A DNA stretch of 64,000 nucleotides from Microbacterium sp. Bi121. GTDB taxonomy: Bacteria > Actinomycetota > Actinomycetes > Actinomycetales > Microbacteriaceae. Shown here piece by piece: positions 44,954 to 54,688 of the stretch (position 1 is the stretch's first letter; every line of letters starts with the position of its first letter). Where the stretch lies: positions 1-64,000 of the forward strand of contig NZ_CAKKLJ010000002.1 in assembly GCF_918698005.1 (NCBI RefSeq), in the 5' to 3' direction. Below the pieces are notes generated by a model. The model made no database searches, was not told the origin of the DNA, and worked only from the letters and a program-made list of their open reading frames with translations. A program made the translations under genes and the position numbers.

Positions 44954-46423
44954 TCACGCGAACAGGTCGGCGAGCAGCCGACTGTCGTCGAGCGCGTCGA
45001 ACGTGCCGGCATCCTCGAGGACGGTGCTGGCCGCGTGCCAGCCGGCCATGCCGTTCACGCCGGGCCCCGGCGGAGTGGAGGCGGATGCCAGATACACGCC
45101 GCGCACCGGTGTGCGCCACGGCCGCGTCGACAGGACGGGGCGACGCAGCGCCTGGGAGATCGTGAACGCTCCGCCGAGCACGTCGCCGCCGATCTCGGCC
45201 GGATTGATCGCCTCCCGGTCGGATGCCGGGACGGAATGCGTCGCGAGCACGCGGTCGCGGAAGCCGGGGGCGAACCGTTCGATCTGCCGGGTGATGAGCT
45301 CGGTGGCATCCAGATCGGATCCGTGGGGAACATGGATGTAGGCCCAGAGCACGGCCTTGCCCTCCGGCGCCCGGGAGTCGTCGAATACCGACGGCTGCAC
45401 CGTCAGAACGTATGGCCGCTCGGACACGCGGCCGGTCGCGACGGCGTTCTCGCTCGCCCACACCTCGTCGCGGGTGCCGCCGACGTGCACGGTCGGGGAC
45501 TGCGCGACCTCCTGGTTCGCCCACGGGACTGGCCCGTCCAGCGCGAAGTCGACCTTCGCGGCCGCCGGGCCGTACCGGTAGCCGCGCAGCGCCCGCGCAT
45601 ATGACGACGGGATGCTGTCCAGCGTCAATGCCAGCCGCGGAGACGTGTTCAGCAGCAGCACATCGCCCTGAGACGGGTCGCCCCAGTCGAGGGTGTCGAG
45701 GTCGCGCACCCGCGCGCCGGTATCGAGCGTGCCGCCGTGCGTCTGCAGGTCTGCGATCAGGGCGTCCGCGATGCGCTGGGCGCCGCCTCGCGGATACATC
45801 CAGCCGCCGGCGTGCGCTTGAGCCGCCAGCAGGAGACCGGCCGCAGCGCCGGCGAGCGACGGCAGGGGAGCATTCGCGTGGGCGAGCACGCCGGAGAGCA
45901 GCGCGGAGCCCTCGTCGGTGCGGAGAGAAGCGCGTGCGAGGGGTGTGCCCTGCTCCAGCATCCTGACGGCGTATCGGAACGCGGTCACCGGATCCCGCGG
46001 CATCCGCAGCAGCTGGTTGCCGGTGAAGTCGACGACGCCGTCGATGTGCCGGCTCAACGGCCTCAGGAGCGCGAGCCAGGCGCGCGCGTCCCGTCCGAGC
46101 GCAGCCGCCGTCCGTTCGATGTCGCGCCACGCGACACCCGCCCGGCCGCCGTCGATCGGGTGGGCGTACGAGATCTCCGGGGTGATCCAGTCGACTTTCT
46201 CGGCAAGCCCGAACGCCCGGAAGAACGGGGAGGCGAGGGCGGCCGGATGCACGGCGGAGCACACGTCGTGGGCGAAACCGGGCAGGGTCGACGCCGTCGT
46301 GCGCAGGCCGCCGCCGGCGTTGTCCGCCGCCTCGACCACGCGCACCTCATAGCCCGCGCGGGCGAGGGAGACGGCTGCCGCGAGCCCGTTCGGTCCGCTG
46401 CCGACGATCGTCGCGCGCCTCAT
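44954..46423 (-). CDS. FAD-dependent oxidoreductase of the phytoene-desaturase-like family
   Basis: A 489-residue flavoprotein. The dinucleotide-binding motif VGSGPNGLAAAVSLARAGYE is at residues 7-26, followed by VVEAADNAGGGLRT, typical of amine oxidase/phytoene desaturase-related enzymes. The C-terminus has the FAD-contacting GVYLASASTPPGPGVNGMAG. Substrate is unknown; no carotenoid genes are nearby, so a pigment role is not supported. An AAGACT box lies seven nt before the ATG on the minus strand. The ligase gene lies 145 nt downstream on the same strand. Confidence 0.85.
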   Translation of the reverse strand: MRRATIVGSGPNGLAAAVSLARAGYEVRVVEAADNAGGGLRTTASTLPGFAHDVCSAVHPAALASPFFRAFGLAEKVDWITPEISYAHPIDGGRAGVAWRDIERTAAALGRDARAWLALLRPLSRHIDGVVDFTGNQLLRMPRDPVTAFRYAVRMLEQGTPLARASLRTDEGSALLSGVLAHANAPLPSLAGAAAGLLLAAQAHAGGWMYPRGGAQRIADALIADLQTHGGTLDTGARVRDLDTLDWGDPSQGDVLLLNTSPRLALTLDSIPSSYARALRGYRYGPAAAKVDFALDGPVPWANQEVAQSPTVHVGGTRDEVWASENAVATGRVSERPYVLTVQPSVFDDSRAPEGKAVLWAYIHVPHGSDLDATELITRQIERFAPGFRDRVLATHSVPASDREAINPAEIGGDVLGGAFTISQALRRPVLSTRPWRTPVRGVYLASASTPPGPGVNGMAGWHAASTVLEDAGTFDALDDSRLLADLFA

Positions 46424-46470
46424 GTCCCTCAGTCTTTCAGACGGTCCTCGAACGTGCGATCCTGGAGGTG

Positions 46471-46959
46471 ATGAACGAGACCCAGGGCCCGACGCCCACC
46501 GGCACTTCCCGACCGTACCGAAATCTGTCCGACGCGCTTCGCGCGCACCGGATCGACCCGGCGAACCACGAGTTCATCACCGCGATCGTGGATGCCGTCG
46601 GCATCTCGACGCTCATCGACCGTGGCCGCTACATCGAGGCGATCCGCCGTGGCGACGGCGCACCGCTGCACATCGGTCGCACCTACACGAACGGCTTCGC
46701 CGAGGACGAGACGATCGTCGTCGGGTCGGCGCCGCTGCGTCTGCAGCCCAGCGAAGGCCGCGCACCGTACTTCTACGCGGTGCATCCCAGCGAGTTCCTG
46801 CCGGTGACGACCTCGACGAAGAAATCGACCAGAACGCCTCGTGCGACGCCTGTCTCGCCGGCGAAGCCCAAGGCGAAACCGGTCGCAGAGCGCGACTACG
46901 GGGTGTGCGACGTGTGCTTCATGGTCCGCAACGCCTCCGGCGGCTGCGGCTGCGACTGA
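46471..46959 (+). CDS. Unknown protein with C-terminal CxxC / CxC motif
   Basis: A 162-residue protein that I do not recognise. The first about 110 residues are compact (LSDALRAHRIDPANHEF; SEGRAPYFYAVHPSEFL). A basic Lys/Thr/Pro linker (about 112-140) follows, and the protein ends in CDVCFMVRNASGGCGCD, with four Cys in a CxxC plus CxC arrangement that could bind zinc or form disulfides. GGAGG stands only 2 nt before the ATG; the GTG at 46468 is an alternative. It is divergent from the FAD oxidoreductase and converges on the TetR gene with a 12-nt gap. Confidence 0.7.
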   Translation: MNETQGPTPTGTSRPYRNLSDALRAHRIDPANHEFITAIVDAVGISTLIDRGRYIEAIRRGDGAPLHIGRTYTNGFAEDETIVVGSAPLRLQPSEGRAPYFYAVHPSEFLPVTTSTKKSTRTPRATPVSPAKPKAKPVAERDYGVCDVCFMVRNASGGCGCD

Positions 46960-46971
46960 GCCCGGCCCGGA

Positions 46972-47637
46972 CTACTTCTCGAGCTGCGACTGCAACCGGC
47001 GCGAGATCTCCGCGATCGGCATCGCGCGGGGGAAGACCGCCACGACGACATCGTCCGCGGCATCCGCGTCGCCGTCCTGGAACACACCGTAACGGCGGCG
47101 CACATCGTCGAGCGCCGACTGCAGCACCGCCGGCGCGACGCGCTTGGTGCCGCGCAGCAGCTGGCGCAGCACGTGATTGTGGACCGCGGTGACCAGGGCG
47201 GCGAAGCCGACGGCATCCAGCGGATCGATGCCGGGGAGCGATCGGCGCAGGTAGTCGTCGAAGAGCCGTTCGTAGCGGAACACCGTCACGATCTCGCGCT
47301 CGCGCAGAGCGGGCACCTGGCGCACCACCTGGTAGCGCAGCCGCGCGAGGTCCGGATCGTGCGCGAAATGATCGAACACGTGCTGCGATGCGCGGCACAC
47401 CGCCTCCCACGGGTCGGGGTGGCCCTCGGCGAGGAAGTCGCGCAGTTCGCCCAGCAGCACCTCGTGGTCGGCGAAGACCACGTCCTCCTTGCCGCCGAAC
47501 TGGCGGAAGAACGTCGACCGCGAGACACCGGCTGCCTTGGCGATCTGCTCGACCGAGGTCTGATCGAACCCCTGCGACTGGAACAGGTCGAGTGCGGCGG
47601 CAACGACGCCGCCCGGCATCCGCGCGGACTCATGCAT
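46972..47637 (-). CDS. TetR/AcrR-family transcriptional regulator
   Basis: A 221-residue regulator. The N-terminal helix-turn-helix is clear: AALDLFQSQGFDQTSVEQIA followed by AGVSRSTFFRQFGGKEDVVF (about residues 14-52). The C-terminal all-helical ligand-binding domain is unspecific and includes a TetR_C-like RRYGVFQDGDADAADDVV end. It is divergent from sucC; the palindrome at 47723-47736 in front of sucC could be its operator, but self-regulation or a remote target is just as likely. Confidence 0.9.
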   Translation of the reverse strand: MHESARMPGGVVAAALDLFQSQGFDQTSVEQIAKAAGVSRSTFFRQFGGKEDVVFADHEVLLGELRDFLAEGHPDPWEAVCRASQHVFDHFAHDPDLARLRYQVVRQVPALREREIVTVFRYERLFDDYLRRSLPGIDPLDAVGFAALVTAVHNHVLRQLLRGTKRVAPAVLQSALDDVRRRYGVFQDGDADAADDVVVAVFPRAMPIAEISRRLQSQLEK

Positions 47638-47644
47638 AGCGAGA

Positions 47645-47650
47645 AGCCTA
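47645..47650 (-). promoter_or_regulatory. -10 box (TAGGCT) for leaderless tetR gene
   Basis: On the minus strand TAGGCT ends 7 nt before the ATG at 47637. Confidence 0.5.
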
Positions 47651-47722
47651 ATGCCGAGTGAACGCGGCTACCGGCGGCAGGGCCGTTCAGGCAGGAGTAG
47701 TAAGCTTTGTTCCTGGTCGATA

Positions 47723-47736
47723 TCTCGACATCGAGA
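47723..47736. promoter_or_regulatory. Palindrome TCTCGA-CA-TCGAGA upstream of sucC
   Basis: A perfect 6-bp inverted repeat with a 2-base centre lies 37 nt before the sucC start and downstream of a TAAGCT box at 47701-47706. Size and symmetry suit a TetR-type operator. Confidence 0.35.
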
Positions 47737-47772
47737 GACTTTCCGCCCCCGCAGCCCAGTGAAGGAAGCACA

Positions 47773-48939
47773 GTGGATCTGTACGAGTACCAGGCACGAG
47801 ACGTTTTCGAGAAGTACGGAGTGCCGGTCCTCGCCGGCATCGTCGCGGACACCCCCGAGGAGGTGAAAGCGGCAGCGGAGAAGCTCGGCGGCGTGGTCGT
47901 CGTCAAGGCTCAGGTCAAGACCGGCGGTCGTGGCAAGGCTGGCGGAGTCAAGGTCGCCAAGACCCCCGATGAGGCGTACGAAGCAGCCAAGGCGATCTTC
48001 GGACTGGACATCAAGGGCCACATCGTCAAGCGCGTCATGGTCGCCGCCGGCGCCCGCATCGCCGAGGAGTTCTACTTCTCCGTGCTGCTCGACCGCTCCA
48101 ACCGCTCCTACCTGTCGCTGTGCAGCGTCGAGGGCGGCATGGAGATCGAAGAGCTCGCCGTCGAGCGCCCCGAGGCCCTCGCCCGCATCGAGGTCGACCC
48201 GCTGACCGGCATCGACAAGGCCAAGGCCGTCGAGATCGCCCGTGCGGCGAAGTTCCCCGAGGACCTCATCGAGAAGGTCTCGGACGTCTTCGTCAAGCTG
48301 TACGAGGTCTACAAGGGCGAGGACGCCACCCTCGTCGAGGTCAACCCGCTCGTCCGCACCGAAGAGGGCGACATCATCGCGCTCGACGGCAAGGTCACGC
48401 TCGACGAGAACGCCTCCGAGATCCGCCACCCCGAGCACGAAGAGCTCGAGGACAAGGACGCTGCCGACCCGCTCGAGGCCAAGGCCAAGAAATCGGGCCT
48501 GAACTACGTCAAGCTCGACGGCGAGGTCGGGATCATCGGCAACGGTGCTGGCCTGGTCATGTCCACGCTCGACGTCGTCGCGTACGCGGGCGAGAACCAC
48601 GGTGGCGTGAAGCCCGCCAACTTCCTCGACATCGGCGGCGGAGCATCCGCCGAGGTCATGGCGAACGGCCTCGACGTCATCCTCGGCGACCCGCAGGTGA
48701 AGTCCGTCTTCGTCAACGTCTTCGGCGGCATCACGGCGTGCGACGCCGTCGCCAACGGCATCAAGGGCGCTCTGCAGACGCTCGGCGACACGGCGTCCAA
48801 GCCGCTCGTCGTGCGCCTCGACGGCAACCGCGTCGAAGAGGGTCGCGCGATCCTCGCCGAGTACGCCCACCCGCTCGTGACCCTCGCCGCCACCATGGAC
48901 GAGGGCGCCGACAAGGCCGCCGAGCTGGCGAACGCCTGA
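47773..48939 (+). CDS. sucC: Succinyl-CoA synthetase beta subunit
   Basis: A 388-residue ATP-grasp subunit of the TCA-cycle enzyme that interconverts succinyl-CoA and succinate with nucleotide phosphorylation. It starts [19 protein letters not shown], has the Gly-rich [12 protein letters not shown] loop, the metal ligands in LVEVNPLV, and the C-terminal NIFGGI-like VFGGITACD. The GTG at 47773 has GAAGGAAG four nt upstream. sucD follows 33 nt downstream. Confidence 0.97.
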   Translation: MDLYEYQARDVFEKYGVPVLAGIVADTPEEVKAAAEKLGGVVVVKAQVKTGGRGKAGGVKVAKTPDEAYEAAKAIFGLDIKGHIVKRVMVAAGARIAEEFYFSVLLDRSNRSYLSLCSVEGGMEIEELAVERPEALARIEVDPLTGIDKAKAVEIARAAKFPEDLIEKVSDVFVKLYEVYKGEDATLVEVNPLVRTEEGDIIALDGKVTLDENASEIRHPEHEELEDKDAADPLEAKAKKSGLNYVKLDGEVGIIGNGAGLVMSTLDVVAYAGENHGGVKPANFLDIGGGASAEVMANGLDVILGDPQVKSVFVNVFGGITACDAVANGIKGALQTLGDTASKPLVVRLDGNRVEEGRAILAEYAHPLVTLAATMDEGADKAAELANA

Positions 48940-48966
48940 ACGCCTGAGATCTGAGAAAAGGAATAA

Positions 48967-49875
<909 letters not shown>

Positions 49876-49889
49876 GCAGGTAGACTCTC

Positions 49890-49925
49890 AGTGAAGGCCC
49901 CGGGCTCCACCCCGGGGCCTTCACT
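49890..49925 (+). terminator. Terminator of sucCD
   Basis: A 15-bp perfect stem (AGTGAAGGCCCCGGG at 49890-49904 with 49911-49925) closes a six-base loop. Confidence 0.78.
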
Positions 49926-49994
49926 CGTATCCGGCCGTCGTCCGGGCCCCCAGACTGTCGAGCGGATAGCGGATACCGGATGCCGGATGCCGAA

Positions 49995-50963
49995 TCAGAA
50001 GAGGCCGGCGGCGGACTTCTCCCGGTCGAGCACCCATTCGAGGAGTGCATCGGGTCGGTTCGTGATGATGCCGTCGACACCCATCGCCGTGAGCGCCCGC
50101 CAGTCCGTCTCCGCATCCTGCGTCCAGACGAACACCCCGAGCCCGGCGCGGTGAGCGCGAGCGACTCCCCGTGCGGTCGCGGTGCGCGGGTTCACGGCGT
50201 CGGCTTCGATAGCCGTCGCCGTCGCGACGGTCGACGCGTCGAGATCCTCGGTGAGCCACCCCACCGTCAATTCGGGGGCGGCATCCGCGATGCGAGCGAC
50301 AGTCTTCTGACTGAAGCTCTGGGCGACGACCGTGCTCGTGAGCCCGACCGCCTCGATCATGTCGACCGTCGTCTTGACGCCTGCCTTGCTCCATGTGCCC
50401 TTGTACTCGATGAGCACTCGCGTCCCGCTGGAGGCCGCCAGGGCGAGCACTTCGTCGAGTGTCGGGATCGGTGTCCCGGCGAACGTTTCGGAGAGCCAGG
50501 AACCGGCATCCAGCGCCCGCAGTTCGCTGATCGTCATCTCCGAGACGGCACCCGCCCCGTTCGTCGTCCGATCGACGGTGCGGTCGTGGATGACGACAGG
50601 GACGCCGTCCTTCGACAGACGGATGTCGATCTCGCAGTACTCCGCACCGCTCTCGATCGACGACACGAACGCCGGCATCGTGTTCTCCGGAGCCGCCGAC
50701 GAATTGCCGCGGTGCGCGATGATCGCTCCCGCCTCGCCGGGGCCGCGCAGCACAGTGAGCGGTCGCAGGATGATCGCGTCGAGCGCCGCGAGCGAGGTCT
50801 TCGCCGCGGGAGCAGACGCAGTGGAGACCTCTGCTGCTGGACGGGAATGCGCAGGGTGGGACGCCAGCGCTTCAGCGGGCGGGGAGGAGAACGTCGCAAG
50901 GGCCAGGGACGCGGCGACGCCGATGGCTCCTGTGCTCCACAGGCGTCGACGGCGACCGCTCAT
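49995..50963 (-). CDS. Secreted glycerophosphodiester phosphodiesterase
   Basis: A 322-residue GDPD with a signal peptide (RRRRLWSTGAIGVAASLALATF, ending near EALA at about residue 31) and a short disordered linker. The catalytic barrel has AIIAHRGNSSAAPENTMPAF (His, PEN), CEIDIRL with the metal ligands, VIHDRTVDRTTNG with the second His, and the central IEYK. It likely recovers glycerol phosphate from lipid or teichoic-acid debris outside the cell. The ATG at 50963 places the signal peptide correctly; the ATG three codons earlier is possible. It complements the intracellular GDPD at 26050. Confidence 0.9.
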   Translation of the reverse strand: MSGRRRRLWSTGAIGVAASLALATFSSPPAEALASHPAHSRPAAEVSTASAPAAKTSLAALDAIILRPLTVLRGPGEAGAIIAHRGNSSAAPENTMPAFVSSIESGAEYCEIDIRLSKDGVPVVIHDRTVDRTTNGAGAVSEMTISELRALDAGSWLSETFAGTPIPTLDEVLALAASSGTRVLIEYKGTWSKAGVKTTVDMIEAVGLTSTVVAQSFSQKTVARIADAAPELTVGWLTEDLDASTVATATAIEADAVNPRTATARGVARAHRAGLGVFVWTQDAETDWRALTAMGVDGIITNRPDALLEWVLDREKSAAGLF

Positions 50964-51043
50964 GATCCGCATCCTGGCAGAGAAGCCGCCTCGAAGTCGA
51001 GACCTTTTCGTTACTTTCTTCTGACGCCGTCCAACGGAACGAA

Positions 51044-51075
51044 AGCGGGGCGGATGCCGCAGCATCCGCCCCGCT
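51044..51075 (-). terminator. Terminator of the NCS2 permease gene
   Basis: AGCGGGGCGGATGC (51044-51057) pairs perfectly with 51062-51075 around CGCA. Read on the minus strand the stem is followed by TTTCG, and it lies 20 nt after the permease stop. Confidence 0.75.
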
Positions 51076-51095
51076 GATCTGCCATGGTGTGCGCG

Positions 51096-52568
51096 TCAGG
51101 CGACCCCGAAGGCCGCCTCGATCGGTCCGCGGGCGAAGAACAGCACGAAACCGGCCGCTACGGTCCACAGCAGCGGGTGCACGCTCTTCGCCTTGCCTCC
51201 GAGCGACTGGACGAGCACCCAGCTGACGAAGCCCGCACCGATGCCGTTGGCGATCGAGTAGGTCAGCGGCATCACGGTGACGGTGAGGAACACCGGCAGC
51301 AGGACGCCGAAGTCGCTCAGATCGATGTGCTTGATCTGGGCCATCATCATCGCGCCGACGATCACCAGTGCGGCCGCTGCGATCTCGGTCGGGACGATCG
51401 ACGTCAGGGGCGTCAGGAACATCGCGAGCAGGAACATCACGCCGGTGACGACGTTGGCGAATCCGGTGCGGGCGCCCTCGCCGATACCGGCGCCGGACTC
51501 GATGAACACCGTGTTCGACGACGATGAAGTGCCACCACCGGCGATGGCGCCGACGCCCTCGACGATCAGGGCGGACTTGATGCGGGGGAAGTCGCCCTTC
51601 GCATCGGCGAGGCCGGCCTCCTTGGCGAGTCCGGTCATCGTGCCCATGGCGTCGAAGAAGTTCGAGAAGACGAGCGTGAACACGATCATGACCAGGGCGA
51701 CGACGCTGACCTTGCCGAAGTCGAATCCGAAGTCCACGGCGCCGACCAGGCTGAGGTCGGGCAGGCTCACCGGCGTACCCGTGAGCGCGGGAACCGTGAG
51801 GCTCCAGCCGCCGGGGTTGACCGAGCCGTCATCGCCGAACTGCGGACCGAGGTGCCAGATCGCCTCGACGATCACGGCCAGCACGGTGCCGGTGACCAGG
51901 CCGATGAGCAGCCCGCCCTTGACTTTGCGAGCCACGAGGATGCCGGTGATGATCAGGGTCGCCACGAACAGCAGGGTCGGAACGGTGGCGACGGAGCCGC
52001 CGATGCCGAGCCCGACGGGCGGCGATGCGCTGCCGGTAGAGGTGACGAAACCGGAGTTCACGAAGCCTATGAAGGCGATGAACAGGCCGATGCCGACCGT
52101 GATGGCGATCTTCAGCTGGAACGGCACGGCGTCGAAGATCATCTTCCGAAGGCCGGTTGCGGCCAGCAGCACGATCACCGCACCGTTGATCATCACCAGT
52201 GCCATGGCCTCGGGCCAGGTGACCTGTCCGACGACCGAGAACGCGAGGAAGGCGTTGATGCCCAGGCCCGCCGCGAACGCGAACGGCAGACGGGTGATCA
52301 GACCGAACAGGATGGTCATCACGCCGGCGGTCAGCGCGGTCGAGGCGCCGACCGCGCTGAAGCTCAGAGTGTTGCCGTCGATGTCGGCCGCGCCGGACAG
52401 GATGATCGGGTTCAGGATCACGATGTACGCCATCGTGACGAATGTGACGATGCCGCCACGGACTTCTGTGCCGATCGTCGAGCCCCGCTTGGTGATCTCG
52501 AAGAAGCGATCCAGCGCGTTCTTCGGCTCGGCGGTCTGATCGGGTGCGGACGAGGGGGCAGTTGTCAT
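51096..52568 (-). CDS. NCS2-family purine-base permease (adenine/guanine/hypoxanthine type)
   Basis: A 490-residue permease of the AzgA-like group with 12-14 helices. Residues about 20-60 read FFEITKRGSTIGTEVRGGIV and TFVTMAYIVILNP, the signature of this subgroup. The substrate-binding segments GLGINAFLAFSVV and SNFFDAMGTMTGLAKEAG are present, as is SSSSNTVFIESGAGIGEGARTG. It imports purine bases with protons. GAGGAGG lies eight nt before the ATG at 52568. The frame stays open far upstream, but that stretch is antisense to the DUF6350 gene. No purine riboswitch is visible in its 90-nt leader space. Confidence 0.92.
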   Translation of the reverse strand: MTTAPSSAPDQTAEPKNALDRFFEITKRGSTIGTEVRGGIVTFVTMAYIVILNPIILSGAADIDGNTLSFSAVGASTALTAGVMTILFGLITRLPFAFAAGLGINAFLAFSVVGQVTWPEAMALVMINGAVIVLLAATGLRKMIFDAVPFQLKIAITVGIGLFIAFIGFVNSGFVTSTGSASPPVGLGIGGSVATVPTLLFVATLIITGILVARKVKGGLLIGLVTGTVLAVIVEAIWHLGPQFGDDGSVNPGGWSLTVPALTGTPVSLPDLSLVGAVDFGFDFGKVSVVALVMIVFTLVFSNFFDAMGTMTGLAKEAGLADAKGDFPRIKSALIVEGVGAIAGGGTSSSSNTVFIESGAGIGEGARTGFANVVTGVMFLLAMFLTPLTSIVPTEIAAAALVIVGAMMMAQIKHIDLSDFGVLLPVFLTVTVMPLTYSIANGIGAGFVSWVLVQSLGGKAKSVHPLLWTVAAGFVLFFARGPIEAAFGVA

Positions 52569-52658
52569 CGGGGAACCTCCTCGGGAACGATATCGTGTCT
52601 GCGCCCTCGCGCGCGCCCGCGCGGGACCGCCAGGTTCTCGTCGTAGTCTCGTTGAGAC

Positions 52659-54044
52659 ATGCAACGCCTCCTCGTCGCGATCCTCGCCGCGGTCGACGCT
52701 GCCATCGCGGCGGCAGTCGGCCTCGCCGTGCTGCTCGCACCTCTCACTCTGCTGTGGACGCTCGCGTTCGGTGCGACGGCCGATTGGGGCGGCCTGTGGC
52801 CGGCCACCGGAACGCTCTGGCAGTTCGGCCACGGCGTCCCGCTCGAGATCGCTCTGCCGGATGCCGTGGTCTCCGCCATCGGCATCGCGCCGGATGCCGC
52901 GAACTTCACGCTCTCGCTCACGCCCCTGGCGTTCCTCGTGTTCACGCTGCTGTTCGCCGGCCGCTCCGGAGTCCGGGCCGCGCGTTCGGGTGCCTGGGGT
53001 CTCGGGGTGGCTGCGGGCACTCTGACCTTCGCGGTGATCGCGGCCGCCGTCGCCGTCACGGCGGGTACGGACATCGCGAGCGTCCCGATGTGGCTGGCGA
53101 TCCTGCTGCCTGCCGGCGTCTACGTCGTCGGAGCATTGTCCGGTGCCGTCGGCTACGCATGGCGCGAGGGGGATGGCGGGCTCATCGACCGCATCCATGA
53201 TCGCGTAGACGGGCTCGGGCACTGGAGCGTCGTCCCCGGAGAGGTGGTCCGCGGGACCACCGTCGTCGTGGTCGCCCTCACCGGCATCGCCGGCCTCGCC
53301 GTCGCCGTCATGGTCGCCGTGCGCGGGGCGGAGATGGTCGCCCTGTTCGAGGCCGCGCGGGTGGATGCCACCGGCGCCACCGTCCTCACGCTCGGCCACC
53401 TCGCCTACCTGCCGACGTTGCTCGTGTGGGCCGTCGCGTGGCTCGCAGGCCCCGGATTCGCCGTCGGCGCCGGCACGTCGGTCTCGCCGGCCGGTACCGA
53501 GCTCGGGGTGGTCCCCGGCATCCCGATGCTCGGTCTGCTCCCAGAGAACAGCTCGATCTGGATGCTCATCGTGATCCTGCTGCCCGTCGGCGCAGGGGCG
53601 TTCGCCGGGTGGATCGTCCGATCGCGACTGGTCTGGCAGGATGCCGCCGGCCCCCTGGCTCCTCGGGTCGGCATCGCGGCCGGCATCGCGATCGCCGGAG
53701 CCGGCGTCGTCGCGATCGCCGTGGTGCTGGCATCCGGTTCGATCGGACCGGGGCGCATGGCGCAGGTCGGTCCCAATGTCGGCTGGACCGCGCTTGCCGT
53801 CGGCCTCGAGGTGCTCGTGGGCGCGGCGATCCTGCTGCTCGCTCCGCGGCACCGCGATGAGCTGGCCGAGGAGCGCACCGACCGCTGGGTCGCCGAGATG
53901 GGCACCTCGCCGACGGCCGATCCCGATGCGGTGTTCTCGTGGGCGGATGCCGGTACGGCGGACGCGCACGTCCCCGACCAGAACGACACGCAGCCCCTCG
54001 ACGATCACGGCTTCCTCGGGGACGGCACCCCGACACCTCGCTAG
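52659..54044 (+). CDS. DUF6350 (PerM-like) membrane protein
   Basis: A 461-residue protein with about nine predicted helices in the first 400 residues and an acidic C-terminal tail (about 400-461, many Asp/Glu/Thr/Pro). The family is conserved in actinobacteria just upstream of purN; the mycobacterial member is linked to cell division. The periplasmic-looking loop WGGLWPATGTLWQFGHGVPL is conserved in type. TAGTCT ends nine nt before the ATG. The purN gene has its own box 15 nt after this stop. Confidence 0.8.
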   Translation: MQRLLVAILAAVDAAIAAAVGLAVLLAPLTLLWTLAFGATADWGGLWPATGTLWQFGHGVPLEIALPDAVVSAIGIAPDAANFTLSLTPLAFLVFTLLFAGRSGVRAARSGAWGLGVAAGTLTFAVIAAAVAVTAGTDIASVPMWLAILLPAGVYVVGALSGAVGYAWREGDGGLIDRIHDRVDGLGHWSVVPGEVVRGTTVVVVALTGIAGLAVAVMVAVRGAEMVALFEAARVDATGATVLTLGHLAYLPTLLVWAVAWLAGPGFAVGAGTSVSPAGTELGVVPGIPMLGLLPENSSIWMLIVILLPVGAGAFAGWIVRSRLVWQDAAGPLAPRVGIAAGIAIAGAGVVAIAVVLASGSIGPGRMAQVGPNVGWTALAVGLEVLVGAAILLLAPRHRDELAEERTDRWVAEMGTSPTADPDAVFSWADAGTADAHVPDQNDTQPLDDHGFLGDGTPTPR

Positions 54045-54058
54045 GCGAGGCGCCCCAC

Positions 54059-54064
54059 TAGACT
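54059..54064 (+). promoter_or_regulatory. -10 box (TAGACT) for leaderless purN
   Basis: TAGACT ends 6 nt before the GTG at 54071. Confidence 0.5.
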
Positions 54065-54070
54065 GGCACC

Positions 54071-54652
54071 GTGCTCACGGTTGCCGTTCTCATCTCCGGC
54101 ACCGGCTCGAACCTCCGCGCACTCCTGGAAGCAGCAAGCCACCCGGACTTCCCAGCGCGGATCGTCGTCGTCGGTGCAGATCGCGACGCCGAAGGACTCG
54201 CGCACGCCGAGGAATACGGCATCCCGAGCTTCACGGAGTCGTTCCGCGACTTCGAGACCCGCGACGCCTGGGGCCAGGCCGTCGCCGCGCAGCTGGACGT
54301 CTGGCAGCCCGACCTCATCGTGCTCAGCGGGCTGATGCGCCTCCTGCCGGCCGCGATCGTGGCCCGGTACACGCCTCGCATCATCAACACCCACCCGGCA
54401 TACCTGCCCGAGTTCCCCGGCGCACACGGCGTCCGCGATGCGCTCGCCGCCGGCGTCACCCAGACCGGGGCCAGCGTCATCGTCGTCGACGACGGCGTCG
54501 ACACCGGCCCGATCCTCGCCCAGGAGCGCATCCCGGTGCATCCGGGCGACTCTGAGGACACGCTTCACGAGCGCATCAAGCCCGTCGAGAGGCGCCTGCT
54601 CATCGACGTCGTGCGTCGCATCGCCACCGGCGACCTCGCCCTCACCCACTGA
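54071..54652 (+). CDS. purN: Phosphoribosylglycinamide formyltransferase
   Basis: A 193-residue enzyme that formylates GAR with 10-formyl-THF, the third step of purine synthesis. [16 protein letters not shown] binds phosphate. The catalytic Asn-His pair lies in [17 protein letters not shown] and the Asp in [11 protein letters not shown]. Length is normal for PurN. The GTG start follows the TAGACT box and lacks a ribosome-binding site. purH follows after 36 nt with its own AAGGAG. Confidence 0.96.
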   Translation: MLTVAVLISGTGSNLRALLEAASHPDFPARIVVVGADRDAEGLAHAEEYGIPSFTESFRDFETRDAWGQAVAAQLDVWQPDLIVLSGLMRLLPAAIVARYTPRIINTHPAYLPEFPGAHGVRDALAAGVTQTGASVIVVDDGVDTGPILAQERIPVHPGDSEDTLHERIKPVERRLLIDVVRRIATGDLALTH

Positions 54653-54688
54653 CCGACCCCGCACGCCCACGCAAGAAGGAGATCATCC

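Noticed and set aside
49962-49992. Short run of GCGGATACC/CGGATGCC units resembling a CRISPR or regulatory array
   Set aside because: The units are 8 nt, unspaced, and lie at the 3' end of a gene beside the sucCD terminator; it is a small microsatellite.
51096-54008. A 970-codon minus-strand open frame continuing upstream of the purine permease
   Set aside because: The part beyond 52568 is antisense to the conserved DUF6350 gene, is rich in Arg/Gly/Asp, and GAGGAGG marks the real permease start.
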